DNA of 64,000 bases from Actinomadura rifamycini DSM 43936 (GTDB taxonomy: Bacteria > Actinomycetota > Actinomycetes > Streptosporangiales > Streptosporangiaceae), in contig NZ_AULB01000022.1 in the NCBI RefSeq assembly GCF_000425065.1, positions 62,001-126,000 of the forward strand, in the 5' to 3' direction. Numbering within the stretch: the first letter of the stretch is position 1; each line of letters begins with the position of its first letter. Below, in pieces: positions 1-8,917 of this stretch. The position numbers were made by a program, and so were the translations under genes. The notes under the pieces were generated by a model that did not search any database, had not been told where the DNA came from, and saw only the letters and a program-made list of their open reading frames with translations.

Positions 1-1
1 G

Positions 2-733
2 GCCGCCGACACGGCCGGGACGGCGGTGGCGCTGCACTGCGCGCGGACGCGCGGTGAGCGCGCGGCGGTGGCGCGGCGGCTCCGCGAGCACCGGACGGAG
101 GGCGTCCTGCTGCTGTCCACGCTCCCTCGGGAACCGCTCGCCGGCCTGCTGCGGCGCGACGGGGTGCCCACCGTGTCGGCGGGGCGCCCCGGCGGCTCCG
201 CAGGCCGCGCGGCGGACGGCGCGGGCTACGTCGACGCGGACAACCGCGGCGGGAGCCGGCGCGCCGTCGAGTACCTGGTCGGCTGCGGGCGGCGCCGGAT
301 CGCCGCGATCGCGGGGCCGCCGGAGCGGTCCGTCGGCGCCGACCGCCTCGCCGGCTACCGGCGGGCGCTGGACGGCCGTCCGGGGACGGTGGCGTTCGGC
401 GACTTCACCGAGGCCGGCGGGCTGCTCGCGATGCGGCGCCTCCTGGCGCGGCGGCCGGACCTCGACGCGGTGTTCGCCGCGTCCGACGTGATGGCCGCCG
501 GGGCGCTGCGCGAGCTGGAGCGGCAGGGGCGCCGCGTGCCCGACGACGTCGCGCTCGTCGGGTTCGAGGACACCGCGGCCCGCCGGCCGACGCTGCCGAT
601 GCTCACCACCGTCCACCAGCCCACCGAGTGCATGGGACGGGCGATGGTGCGGATGCTGCTCGGCTCCGCCGGGTCGGACGTCCGCGAACCGGTCGTCTGC
701 GACACCGGCCTCGTCCTCCGCCGGACGGCCTGA
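2..733 (+). CDS. LacI-family transcriptional regulator, 5'-truncated by the window edge
   Basis: The reading frame is open from base 2, so the gene begins to the left of the window; the DNA-binding helix-turn-helix is not visible. What remains (about 243 residues) is the periplasmic-binding-protein-like effector domain of LacI/GalR repressors. Family signs are the GVLLLS strand, the DNRGG segment that starts the second lobe, the FAASDVMAAGALRELE helix and the near-terminal VALVGFEDT followed by the LTTVHQP segment. By family it should bind a sugar or related ligand and repress a nearby operon; the target is not visible. An internal GTG at base 26 is in frame but is not a likely start because the domain is already under way. 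Confidence 0.85.
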   Translation, partial: AADTAGTAVALHCARTRGERAAVARRLREHRTEGVLLLSTLPREPLAGLLRRDGVPTVSAGRPGGSAGRAADGAGYVDADNRGGSRRAVEYLVGCGRRRIAAIAGPPERSVGADRLAGYRRALDGRPGTVAFGDFTEAGGLLAMRRLLARRPDLDAVFAASDVMAAGALRELERQGRRVPDDVALVGFEDTAARRPTLPMLTTVHQPTECMGRAMVRMLLGSAGSDVREPVVCDTGLVLRRTA

Positions 734-836
734 CCGCCGCGCGCTCCGAACCGCCCCGCGCACCCGAAAACCGTTTGACGTCGGCGGGAGCGGTACCGAG
801 ACTCGGCTCCGGACCGCGATCACGAGGGGGAGAACA

Positions 837-2480
837 GTGGGACACGTCGAAGTCGGGCATGTGCGGCATACCTTGCCCGACGGCCGGGTCCTGCTGGACG
901 ACGCGTCGTTCCGGGTCGGCGAAGGGGTGACGGCCGCGCTCGTCGGGCCGAACGGCGCCGGGAAGACGACCATGCTGCGGCTGATCGCGGGCGACCTGGC
1001 GCCGCAGGAGGGCACCGTCGCGCACAGCGGCGGGCTCGGCGTGATGCGGCAGTTCGTCGGCAACGTCCGGGACGACTCCTCGGTGCACGATCTGCTCCTG
1101 TCGGTCGCGCCGCCGCGCGTCCGGGAGGCCGCGGCGGCCGTGGAGGCCGCCGAGCTCGCGATGATGGAACGCGACGACGAGCCCACGCAGCTCCGCTACG
1201 CGAACGCGCTCGCGGGCTGGGGCGACGCGGGCGGCTACGAGATCGAGGTGCTCTGGGACGCCTGCTGCGTCGCGGCCCTCGGCGTCCCGTACGACTCGTG
1301 CCGGTGGCGCGAGGTCCGCACGCTCTCGGGCGGCGAGCAGAAACGGCTCGTCCTGGAGGCCCTGCTGCGCGGCCCCGACGAGGTGCTCCTCCTCGACGAG
1401 CCCGACAACTACCTCGACGTCCCCGGCAAGCAGTGGCTCGAGGAGCGGCTCCGCGAGACGCCGAAGACCGTCCTGATCGTCTCGCACGACCGGGAGCTCC
1501 TCGACGCCGCCGCCGACCGGATCGTCACCGTCGAGGCGGGGCGTGTGTGGGTGCACGGCGGCCGGTTCGCGACGTACGCCGAGGCGCGCCGCGACCGCAA
1601 CGAGCGCCTGGAGGAGCTGCGGCGCCGGTGGGACGAGGAGCACGCGAAGCTCAAGCAGCTCGTCATGATGCTCAAGAACAAGGCGACGTTCAACGACTCG
1701 ATGGCGTCCCGCTACCAGGCGGCGCAGACGCGGCTGCGGCGGTTCGAGGAGGCGGGCCCGCCCGAGGTCCCGCCCCGCGACCAGTCGATCAAGATGCGGC
1801 TGCGCGGCGGGCGCACCGGCAAGCGCGCGGTGATCTGCGAGGGCCTGGAGCTCACCGGGCTGATGAAGCCGTTCGACGCGGAGATCTGGTACGGCGAGCG
1901 GGTCGCGGTGCTCGGGTCGAACGGGTCCGGGAAGTCGCACTTCCTGCGGCTGCTCGCGTCCGTCGCCGAGACGGTCCCGCGCGGCACCGCGCCCGTCGCG
2001 CCGGTCGCGCACACCGGCGTCGGGCGGCTCGGCGCCCGCGTCGTCCCCGGCCTGTTCGCGCAAACCCACGCCCGCCCCGACCTGGACGGGCGGACGCCGT
2101 GCGAGATCGTCATGACCGAGCACGCCCGGCTGCGCAACGACGCGATGTCGGCGCTCGCCCGGTACGAGCTGACGGTCTGCGCCGAGCAGCCGTTCGAGAC
2201 GCTCTCGGGCGGCCAGCAGGCCCGGCTGCAGATCCTCCTGCTCGAACTCGGCGGCGCGACGCTCCTGCTCCTGGACGAGCCCACCGACAACCTCGACCTC
2301 GCGAGCGCCGAGGCGCTCCAGGAGGGCCTGGAGTCGTTCGAGGGGACGGTCCTCGCGGTCACGCACGACCGCTGGTTCGCCCGCTCCTTCGACCGCTTCC
2401 TCGTCTTCGGCGCCGACGGCTCGGTGTACGAGTCGTCCGAACCGGTGTGGGACGAGTCGCGCGTCGCCCGTCCGCGCTGA
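837..2480 (+). CDS. ABC-F family ATPase with two ATP-binding domains
   Basis: A 547-residue protein with two ABC ATPase domains in one chain and no membrane segments, which defines the ABC-F family of ribosome-associated ATPases (translation factors or antibiotic-resistance proteins). Domain 1 has Walker A GPNGAGKTT (37-45), signature LSGGEQ (163-168) and Walker B ending LLLDEP (184-189). Domain 2 has Walker A GSNGSGKSH (360-368), signature LSGGQQ (about 455-460) and LLLLDEP. The linker between them (about 245-320) is highly charged and helical, as expected for the arm that reaches the tRNA site. The GTG start has a strong Shine-Dalgarno (GAGGGGGAG, 824-832). Housekeeping and resistance members cannot be told apart here. 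Confidence 0.9.
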   Translation: MGHVEVGHVRHTLPDGRVLLDDASFRVGEGVTAALVGPNGAGKTTMLRLIAGDLAPQEGTVAHSGGLGVMRQFVGNVRDDSSVHDLLLSVAPPRVREAAAAVEAAELAMMERDDEPTQLRYANALAGWGDAGGYEIEVLWDACCVAALGVPYDSCRWREVRTLSGGEQKRLVLEALLRGPDEVLLLDEPDNYLDVPGKQWLEERLRETPKTVLIVSHDRELLDAAADRIVTVEAGRVWVHGGRFATYAEARRDRNERLEELRRRWDEEHAKLKQLVMMLKNKATFNDSMASRYQAAQTRLRRFEEAGPPEVPPRDQSIKMRLRGGRTGKRAVICEGLELTGLMKPFDAEIWYGERVAVLGSNGSGKSHFLRLLASVAETVPRGTAPVAPVAHTGVGRLGARVVPGLFAQTHARPDLDGRTPCEIVMTEHARLRNDAMSALARYELTVCAEQPFETLSGGQQARLQILLLELGGATLLLLDEPTDNLDLASAEALQEGLESFEGTVLAVTHDRWFARSFDRFLVFGADGSVYESSEPVWDESRVARPR

Positions 2481-2499
2481 AGCCCGCCCGCACCGGAAC

Positions 2500-2538
2500 G
2501 CCGGTGGCGCCCGCCCCAGCCCAGGAGGCGCCACCGGC
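2500..2538. terminator. Bidirectional hairpin between convergent genes
   Basis: A perfect 12-bp inverted repeat (2500-2511 with 2527-2538, loop 15) lies between the ABC-F stop and the stop of the opposing serine hydrolase. Position and symmetry suggest a shared terminator. There is no T-run, as is usual in high-GC actinomycetes. Confidence 0.6.
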
Positions 2539-2552
2539 GGGTCTCGCCCCGG

Positions 2553-3791
2553 TTACTTGCAGATGGCCGTCTCGACGAGGTCCATGACCTTGTCGTGCTT
2601 CTCCATGTACTCCTTGGTCATGGCCTCCATGGAGTCCTGCTTCTTGACGATCGCGCCCGGCAGGGCGTTCACGACCACGGTGACCTCGCGGCCGTCGGTG
2701 GTCACGCCGCCGCGGGACTCGTAGCCGTGGATGTCGCCGCCGTGGCCCCAGATCTCGGCGCACGACAGCGTGGTCTTGTCGAGGCCGAGCCCGAACTCGG
2801 TGTCGGGCATGTCGTCCGGCCCGCCCTTGACGGTCTTCCGCATCTCCTTCAGCTGGGCTTCGGGCAGCAGCCTGCCGCTGATCAGGGCGGTCTGGAACGC
2901 GTTGAGGTCGCGCGGGGTGGAGATCACCATGCCGGCGGCGCCCGAGATCGAGGGGTCCATCTCGGTGGCCTTCTTCAGCTCGCCTCCGGGCGGCGCGATG
3001 TAGCCCTCCATGCGCGGCTCCGGAACGCTCTTGTCCCCGGGCTTCGGCCACGTGGTGTCCTTCAGGCCGGCCCGCCGGATGACCCGCTCGGTGACCGCCT
3101 CGCCCACGGGCCTGCCGTCGAGCTTCTCGACCAGCATCCCCGCGATGATGTAGTTGGTGTTGCTGTACGACCGCATCTTCCCGACGGGGAAGTCGGCCTT
3201 GTGCTCCAGTGCGGGCTTGAGCAGCTCCTCGGCCGTGTAGGTCTTCGTCGGCGCCTTGCCGGTGTCGGCGTCCGCCCACTGGGTGTAGTCCGGGATGCCG
3301 CTGGTGTGCCCCAGCAGGTGCCGGACGGTGATCTTCTTGCCGCTGTAGTCCGGTCCCTCGACGACGCCGGGCAGGTAGGCGTCGACCGGTTCGTCGAGCT
3401 TCACCTTGCCCTCGCCGACCAGCTGGAGGACGGCCACGGCCGTGAACGTCTTGGTGTTGCTGCCGATGCGCACGTGCGCGTTCTTCGGCGGCTCCTCGCC
3501 CTTCTCGCGGTCGCCGACACCGGCCGAGTAGTCGCGGGTCTTGCCGTCCTCGCCCTTGACCGAGACGACCACGCCGGGGAACCCGGCCTTCACCACTTCC
3601 TGCATCGCCTTCCGGACGGCCATCTCGTTCTTGGCCGCGCCGATCTCGGCCTGCGCGTCGGCCTCGGTGCCGGTGGCGCAGCCCGTCAGGCCGCCCGCGA
3701 AGAGGGCGCCGGCCGCCGTCGCCGCGGCGAGCCGCCGGCGGCGCTTGGACGGGGCGGTCGGAAGGGCGGCGGGCTGGGGGTGCTGGGGCAT
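2553..3791 (-). CDS. Secreted lipoprotein serine hydrolase (beta-lactamase class C / DD-peptidase family)
   Basis: A 412-residue protein. The N-terminus has an Arg cluster (17-20), a hydrophobic stretch and a lipobox LTGC, with Cys38 as the predicted lipidated residue, so it is likely anchored outside the membrane. The catalytic motifs of the penicillin-binding/class C fold are present: SNTK (111-114, the S-x-x-K nucleophile), YSN (207-209, Y-x-N) and HGG (348-350, in place of K-T-G). These are typical of esterase/DD-carboxypeptidase members rather than true antibiotic-hydrolysing AmpC. The ATG start has a GAGGAG ribosome site 7 bases upstream. It is transcribed towards the ABC-F gene. Substrate is unknown; peptidoglycan peptides or small esters are possible. 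Confidence 0.85.
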   Translation of the reverse strand: MPQHPQPAALPTAPSKRRRRLAAATAAGALFAGGLTGCATGTEADAQAEIGAAKNEMAVRKAMQEVVKAGFPGVVVSVKGEDGKTRDYSAGVGDREKGEEPPKNAHVRIGSNTKTFTAVAVLQLVGEGKVKLDEPVDAYLPGVVEGPDYSGKKITVRHLLGHTSGIPDYTQWADADTGKAPTKTYTAEELLKPALEHKADFPVGKMRSYSNTNYIIAGMLVEKLDGRPVGEAVTERVIRRAGLKDTTWPKPGDKSVPEPRMEGYIAPPGGELKKATEMDPSISGAAGMVISTPRDLNAFQTALISGRLLPEAQLKEMRKTVKGGPDDMPDTEFGLGLDKTTLSCAEIWGHGGDIHGYESRGGVTTDGREVTVVVNALPGAIVKKQDSMEAMTKEYMEKHDKVMDLVETAICK

Positions 3792-4242
3792 GGGCTACTC
3801 CTCGAAAACCACCGGGCCGGTGGGAGCGGGGACGTCTCAGGAACACCTCCACGATCTCGGGCCGCGGCGTCCGAATCGATAACGCACACGGGAAGAAACG
3901 CGGTGTAGCCAGCACTACCGGCCATGGTGCAGCCACCACGGCGAACGCACCCTGACCTGCATGAACGCGAAGGAAAGGGCCGAGTAACGGACGGACGCGG
4001 CAGGACGTCCGGGCGACTCGCCCGCCACCGACTCCCCAAAACGTTTTTGCCCGCTTTTTCAGAACCCGTTCCGCCAGGACGAACGTTTGCCGATCTGTTG
4101 AACGCACTAGACGTCGCTCTCGCCGGAAAATCATACGCTCGATCCGAAATCACGCCTTTTTCGGCGTCGAGTCCGCATTGTTCCCGGCCGGGCGGGGCGT
4201 CGCCGCGCCCGCCGCCGGCGGCAGGCAGAAAGGTTCCCGTAC
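3792..4242. other. Divergent intergenic region (450 bp)
   Basis: This region separates the start of the serine hydrolase from the start of the DyP peroxidase. Its base composition is lower in GC than the neighbours, with A/T-rich patches such as the 10-bp palindrome aaaacgtttt (4038-4047). No convincing protein is seen; open frames crossing it are antisense to the flanking genes. It should hold both divergent promoters, but no clear -35/-10 pair can be fixed by eye. Confidence 0.4.
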
Positions 4243-5892
4243 ATGACGACGCAGATCCCCGTGGAGCTGGAGTCCGCCATCATGCGGCAGGTCAGCGACG
4301 GCGCGATACTGACCGACCTGCGCGCACCGGCCCCGGAGACACGGGACGAATCGCGCCCGCTCCGCTGGTCCGAGAACATCCAGGGCAACGTGCTCGCGGC
4401 GTTCAACAAGGACCAGCAGACGTTCCTGCTGCTGCGCTTCACCGACGCCGCCAAGGCGCGGCAATGGCTCGGCCGGATGGAACCGATGATCTCCGACACG
4501 CGGGAGGTCGAGGATTTCAACGAGCGGTTCAGCGAGCGCCGCCGCCTCCTCGGCCACGACCCGGCCGACATGGCCGCGACCTGGGTCGGCATGGCGCTGA
4601 CCGTCGAGGCCCTCCGCATGGTCGGCGACGAGACGATCAAGAAGGACCTGCGGGACCCGGGGAACCTCCCCCGCGAGTCCACCATGGCGGCGTTCCTCCA
4701 GGGCGCCGCGAAGCGGGCCGACATCCTCGGCGACACGGGCGCCGACGATCCGCGCCACTGGTACTTCGGCCACGAGGTCCCCGGGCAGGACGACTGGAAC
4801 GTCCACGCGATCGTCACCGTCGCCGCCGACCGTCCCGAGGACCTGCGCAACCGGCTGTCGCGCATCCGCGACCTGTGCGCCCGGCACCAGGTCGCCGAGG
4901 TCTACGAGCAGGCCGCCACGACACTGCCCGGCAAGGCCGCCGGGCACGAGCACTTCGGGTTCAAGGACGGCGTCTCCCAGCCGGGCGTCAAGCAGTTCCA
5001 CCGGCCCGAGCCGTCCAGCGCGGGCGAGCGGATGAACCGTCCCGGCACCGTCCTCGTCGACCCGGGCGAGTTCGTCCTCGGCGCCGCGCCCCACACGATC
5101 GAGAACGGCCTCATCAAGCGGCCCGCCGGGGACGGCCGCGCCCAACTCGACTGCCCCGAGTGGATGAAGGACGGCTCGTTCATGGTGCTGCGCAGGCTGC
5201 GGCAGGACGTCGCGGGCTGGTGGGCGCAGATCGAGCGGCTCGGCGGCGACCGGTCCGCCGAGCAGAAGGACCGGCTCGCGGCCCGCATGGTCGGCCGGTG
5301 GCGCAGCGGCGCCCCGCTCGCCCACCACCCCGACGTCGACCCGCACACGTCCGGCGTCCGCATGGACAACGACTTCGACTACCGCGACGACCCGGCGGGC
5401 TACGACACCCCGCGCTGCGCCCACATCCGGAAGATGCACCCGCGCAACGGCCTCGCCGAGCAGCCGCCCGACGAGGGGAAGGCCGCGGCGAAGCGGCGGC
5501 TCATCCGGCGCGGCATCCCCTTCGGCCCGAAGTTCGACCCGGCGACGGGCGAGGGCAACGGCGCCGACACCGAACGCGGGCTCGTGTTCGTCGCGTTCTG
5601 CTCCGACCTCGCCGAGCAGTTCGAGTTCCTCCAGCAGAGCTGGGCGAACAACGACGACTTCCCCAACAAGGTCGTCCCCGGCCTGCCGAACTCCGAGAAG
5701 CCGGACGGCGTCGACCCGGTCATCGGCTCGTCCCCGTCGATGACGTGCCGGTTCTACGAGCGTCCCGCGAAGGAGGACGGCGCGGACGTCCCGCAGGAGC
5801 TCAAGATCGAACGGTTCGTCCGGACCCAGGGCACGGAGTACGCCCTCACCCCGAGCAAGAAGCTGATCCGGCGCCTCGCGGCAGGCGCGTGA
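4243..5892 (+). CDS. DyP-type heme peroxidase
   Basis: A 549-residue protein with the hallmarks of dye-decolorising peroxidases: the GxxDG motif GFKDG (239-243) followed by VSQP, whose Asp acts in peroxide cleavage; a His in RCAHIRK (His394) placed as the proximal heme ligand; the Arg-rich RRLIRRG segment; and the GLVFVAF strand that packs on heme. It lacks a signal peptide or Tat motif, so it is probably cytoplasmic. It is longer than classical class A/B enzymes and matches the larger class C/D (V) type. No encapsulin gene is adjacent. The start is the ATG at 4243, with AGAAAGG about 9 bases upstream. Physiological substrate unknown. Confidence 0.88.
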   Translation: MTTQIPVELESAIMRQVSDGAILTDLRAPAPETRDESRPLRWSENIQGNVLAAFNKDQQTFLLLRFTDAAKARQWLGRMEPMISDTREVEDFNERFSERRRLLGHDPADMAATWVGMALTVEALRMVGDETIKKDLRDPGNLPRESTMAAFLQGAAKRADILGDTGADDPRHWYFGHEVPGQDDWNVHAIVTVAADRPEDLRNRLSRIRDLCARHQVAEVYEQAATTLPGKAAGHEHFGFKDGVSQPGVKQFHRPEPSSAGERMNRPGTVLVDPGEFVLGAAPHTIENGLIKRPAGDGRAQLDCPEWMKDGSFMVLRRLRQDVAGWWAQIERLGGDRSAEQKDRLAARMVGRWRSGAPLAHHPDVDPHTSGVRMDNDFDYRDDPAGYDTPRCAHIRKMHPRNGLAEQPPDEGKAAAKRRLIRRGIPFGPKFDPATGEGNGADTERGLVFVAFCSDLAEQFEFLQQSWANNDDFPNKVVPGLPNSEKPDGVDPVIGSSPSMTCRFYERPAKEDGADVPQELKIERFVRTQGTEYALTPSKKLIRRLAAGA

Positions 5893-5903
5893 CGCCCACC
5901 GCC

Positions 5904-5942
5904 GTGCGCGGCACCTCGCCCGTTCCGGGAGGTGCCGCGCAC
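5904..5942. terminator. Strong bidirectional hairpin
   Basis: A perfect 14-bp inverted repeat (5904-5917 with 5929-5942, loop 11) fills the 58-bp gap between the convergent DyP peroxidase and quinone reductase genes, so it probably terminates both. Confidence 0.7.
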
Positions 5943-5950
5943 TTCCGCCG

Positions 5951-6724
5951 TCAGCCGCCCGCCCCGACCGCGTACGCCTCCGCGCGGTGGACGTCCAGGC
6001 CCGCCCGCCCCGGCGCCAGGTGCGGGCGCAGGACGAGGTCGCCGTCGTAGTCGCCGCCGCGCTCCGGCCGGTACGGGAGGGGCTCCTCGGTCCCGAGCCC
6101 GCGGAGCCGCTCGTCCAGCCGCGCCGCCGCGCCGCCGGCCGTCCGCACGCGGTCGGCCCCGCCGATGACCAGCGGCGGCAGGACGGCCATGCCGCTGTAG
6201 AACAGCGTGCCGTGCAGCAGCGGGAACAGCAGCTCCTCCGCGTCGCCGTGGATGCCGCGCGGCCCGAACCCGGTGGAGCGGGCGCCGGCGGTGGTCACCA
6301 CGAGGGCCCGCCGTCCGGCCAGGCCGCCGTCGCCGTAGCGGCGGGCGCCGGGCAGGCCGAACGCGAACCCCTGCACGAACACCCGGTCGAACCAGCCCTT
6401 GAGGATGGCGGGCATCCCGTGCCACCAGAGCGGGAACTGCAGGACGAGCGCGTCCGCCCACCGGAGCTTGTCCTGTTCGGCACGGATGTCGGGACTGAGC
6501 GTCCCCGCGGCGTGGGCGCGTTCGGACGCGTCGCCGACCAGCAGGCGGTCGCGGGGGTCGTGGCCGAAGTCGGCGGGGCCGACCACGGGGTTCCAGCCCA
6601 TCGCGTACAGGTCCGACTCGCGCACCTGATGCCCGAGGCCGCGCAGGGTCTCCAGGCCGTGCTCGCGCAGGACGCCGTTGAGGGACCGCGGCTCGGGATG
6701 CGCGGACGTCCACAGAATGTTCAC
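5951..6724 (-). CDS. NAD(P)H quinone oxidoreductase, flavodoxin-like fold (MdaB/NQO1 type)
   Basis: A 257-residue protein. It opens with MNILWTSAHPEPRSLNG, the FMN/FAD phosphate-binding loop of the flavodoxin_2 family, and contains the FPLWWHGMPAILKGWFDRVF segment typical of NQO1/MdaB two-electron quinone reductases, then GRRALVVTTAGA. These enzymes use NAD(P)H to reduce quinones or azo compounds without releasing semiquinone, in the cytoplasm. It is convergent with the DyP peroxidase, another redox gene, but the two cannot form one operon. Confidence 0.85.
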   Translation of the reverse strand: MNILWTSAHPEPRSLNGVLREHGLETLRGLGHQVRESDLYAMGWNPVVGPADFGHDPRDRLLVGDASERAHAAGTLSPDIRAEQDKLRWADALVLQFPLWWHGMPAILKGWFDRVFVQGFAFGLPGARRYGDGGLAGRRALVVTTAGARSTGFGPRGIHGDAEELLFPLLHGTLFYSGMAVLPPLVIGGADRVRTAGGAAARLDERLRGLGTEEPLPYRPERGGDYDGDLVLRPHLAPGRAGLDVHRAEAYAVGAGG

Positions 6725-6803
6725 GAAGCCTCCATCGGATCGGTTCCGGACACCCCCGATACTCCCCGCCGACCCTCCCCGCCCGTCAGTGGCCCGTAGG
6801 CCA

Positions 6804-7040
6804 TCATCCGAAAGGATCCGGCCACCCGCCCGCGCGCGGGTCCGAACCCGCAGCGGGTGAGGTAGTCCCGCTCAGGCAGCGCACTTCGCCCGCGTCCTCC
6901 AGCAGACGGGCGCGGACCGCGAACCACCGATGGCGGCCGCCCATCTCCCCGGCCAGCCCCTCGCAGGCGGCCAGGCCGGAGCCCCCGACCATGGCAAGGG
7001 CGACCACCCAGCCGAGCCCCGCCGTCAGGCTCAGCTCCAC
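6804..7040 (-). pseudogene. Possible small hypothetical or decayed gene (78 codons)
   Basis: On the minus strand a frame of about 78 codons (GTG at 7040) has coding-like G/C third positions in its first two thirds and a plausible hydrophobic segment (LTAGLGWVVALAMVGG) followed by a soluble tail. No family is recognised. The frame stays open upstream into the tandem-repeat block, whose translation is repetitive. This may be the 3' remnant of a gene whose front part was replaced by repeat expansion, or it may be non-coding. Confidence 0.25.
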
Positions 7041-7049
7041 CCACTCGAG

Positions 7050-7790
7050 GCACCGGCGCAGCGCCGGGCCAACGCCGGAGCAACACGGGGTGACACCGGG
7101 GCACTGGCAGGGCGGCGGAGCGGCCCTGAAGCGGCATCGCAGGTGCCGGAAAAGCATCAGAGCGCTGGCCGAGCGGCGGCGGGCCAACGCCGGAGCAGCA
7201 CGGAGTGGCACCAGGGCGCTGACCGCGCAACGGCGGAGCGATGCCGAAACGACGGCCGAGCGGCGCCCGGCCAACGCCGGAACAGCGCGGGGCGGCACCA
7301 GGGCGCTGGCAGGGCGGCGGAGCGATGCCGCAACGACAGCGGAGCAGCGCCCGGCCAACGCCGGAACAGCGCGGGGCGTCGACGGGGCGCTGGCCGCGCA
7401 GCGGAGCATCGATGCCGGAACGGCGCCGGAGCAGCGCGGGGCGCGTCAACGGGGCGCTCGCGGCGCGGCGGCGGAGCGGGGCTGAAGCGGCGTTGCGGCG
7501 GTGCCGGGAAGGCCTCGGGGCGGGGCCACGCCGCGGCGGGGCGATGCCGGAAGGACGGCCGAGCGGCGACCGGCCAGCGCCGGAACGGCGCGGGGTGGCA
7601 CGGGGGCGCTGGCAGGGCGGGGCGGGTGGCGCCAAGGTCTCGCGGGGCGGGGCCACGCCGCGGCGGGGCGATGCCGGGAGGACGGCCGAGCGGCGACCGG
7701 CCAGCGCCGGAGCAGCGCGGGGTGGGACGGGGGCGCTGGCGGCGCGGGGGCGGGTGGCGCCAAGGGCTGGCGGGGCGATACGGAACGGCG
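7050..7790. repeat. GC-rich imperfect tandem-repeat block
   Basis: About 740 bp of degenerate direct repeats with no recognisable gene. The core ccaacgccgg followed by agcgcgggg-like sequence and a gggcgctggc-like element recurs. Core copies start near 7064, 7180, 7267 and 7351 (the last two exactly 84 bp apart). The right part contains two closely similar 127-bp units (7516-7642 and 7643-7769) with a partial third after 7770. Unit lengths of 84 and 127 are not both multiples of three, so the array is not under a constant reading frame. It ends about 80 bp before the GlxA-type regulator. Confidence 0.75.
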
Positions 7791-7866
7791 GGCGAGCGGT
7801 GGTGGGGTGGCGCATTGGTGTTGGCGGGCGAGGGTGGGGTGGCCGGGGGCGTGTCAGAATCCGGGG

Positions 7867-8850
7867 ATGGTGTTCGGGGGCGGTGGGGGGCACCGGCTGG
7901 CGGTGCTGGTGCGCGAGGGTGTCCTGCCGATGGAGCTGGGGCTCGTGCACCAGCTCTTCGGGGCCGCTCGGTCGGCGGACGGCGCGGCGCTGTACGAGGT
8001 GGCCTCCTGCGGTGTCGAGGCGGGGGCGGTCCGGACGGACGCCGACTTCACGGTGACCGCACCGCACGGGCTCGAGGCGCTCGGGGAGGCCGACACGGTG
8101 CTCGTCCCCGCGTCCCACGCGCTGGACGAGACCCGTCCCGGGGACGGGGCCGTCCCGGCGGCGCTGCGGGACGCGCACGCGCGGGGCGCCCGGGTCGCGT
8201 CGGTTTGCACGGGGGCGTTCGTTTTGGCGGCGGCGGGTTTGCTGGACGGGCTCCGGGCGACGACGCACTGGCTGTCGTGCGATCGGCTGGCGGAGCGGTT
8301 CCCCGCCGTGCGCGTCGACCCGGCCGTCCTGTACGTCGACGAGGGCTCCGTCCTGACCTCGGCGGGCGAGGCGGCGGGCATCGACCTGGCGCTGCACATG
8401 ATCCGGCGCGACCACGGGGCGGCGGTGGCGGCCGATGTGGCGCGCCGCACCGTGGTGCCGCCGCACCGGGAGGGCGGGCAGGCGCAGTTCATCGCACGTC
8501 CGGTGCCGTCCTCGCCGGGGCCTTCGACGGACGCCGCGCGCACGTGGGCGCTGGAGCGCCTCGACCGGCCGATCACGCTCGCGGAGATGGCGGCGCGGGC
8601 GTCGATGAGCGTCCGGACGTTCACCCGGCGCTTCCGGGACGAGACGGGCGTGTCGGCGGCGACGTGGTTGACGCTGCAGCGGGTCGAGCGGGCGCGCCAG
8701 CTGCTGGAGCGGACGGACCTGCCGGTGGACCGAGTCGCCGAACGGGCGGGCTTCGGAACGGGCGCCTCCCTCCGCGCGCACATGCGGGCCCGGCTGGGCG
8801 TCTCCCCGAGCGCCTATCGCGCCACCTTCCGCGGCCCGTCCGGCCCCTGA
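7867..8850 (+). CDS. GlxA-family AraC-type transcriptional regulator (DJ-1/PfpI + HTH)
   Basis: A 327-residue protein. Residues 1-175 form a DJ-1/PfpI amidase-like domain with the conserved nucleophile-elbow segment VCTGAFVLAAAGLLDG; residues about 220-325 form a C-terminal AraC double helix-turn-helix (ITLAEMAARASMSVRTF, then VDRVAERAGFGTGASLRAHM). This architecture is the GlxA/FtrA family, which usually activates nearby catabolic or oxidoreductase genes. The start is the ATG at 7867; the frame stays open upstream only because it crosses the repeat block. The CAGAAT hexamer ends 6 bases before the ATG, so the transcript may be leaderless. The downstream SDR is a candidate partner. Confidence 0.88.
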   Translation: MVFGGGGGHRLAVLVREGVLPMELGLVHQLFGAARSADGAALYEVASCGVEAGAVRTDADFTVTAPHGLEALGEADTVLVPASHALDETRPGDGAVPAALRDAHARGARVASVCTGAFVLAAAGLLDGLRATTHWLSCDRLAERFPAVRVDPAVLYVDEGSVLTSAGEAAGIDLALHMIRRDHGAAVAADVARRTVVPPHREGGQAQFIARPVPSSPGPSTDAARTWALERLDRPITLAEMAARASMSVRTFTRRFRDETGVSAATWLTLQRVERARQLLERTDLPVDRVAERAGFGTGASLRAHMRARLGVSPSAYRATFRGPSGP

Positions 8851-8917
8851 TCCCCGCCCGCCGAGCGCGGTGAGCGCCGAGTTGGTGCCGGGTAGCAGGA
8901 GGTGCGACGGTGCCGGG

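Noticed and set aside
7050..7790. CRISPR array
   Set aside because: The units are long, degenerate and head-to-tail without unique spacers, and no cas genes are present.
8851..8917. Longer SDR start at 8870
   Set aside because: The extra residues carry no domain, and the AGGAGG site at 8897-8902 lies inside them, just ahead of the ATG at 8918.
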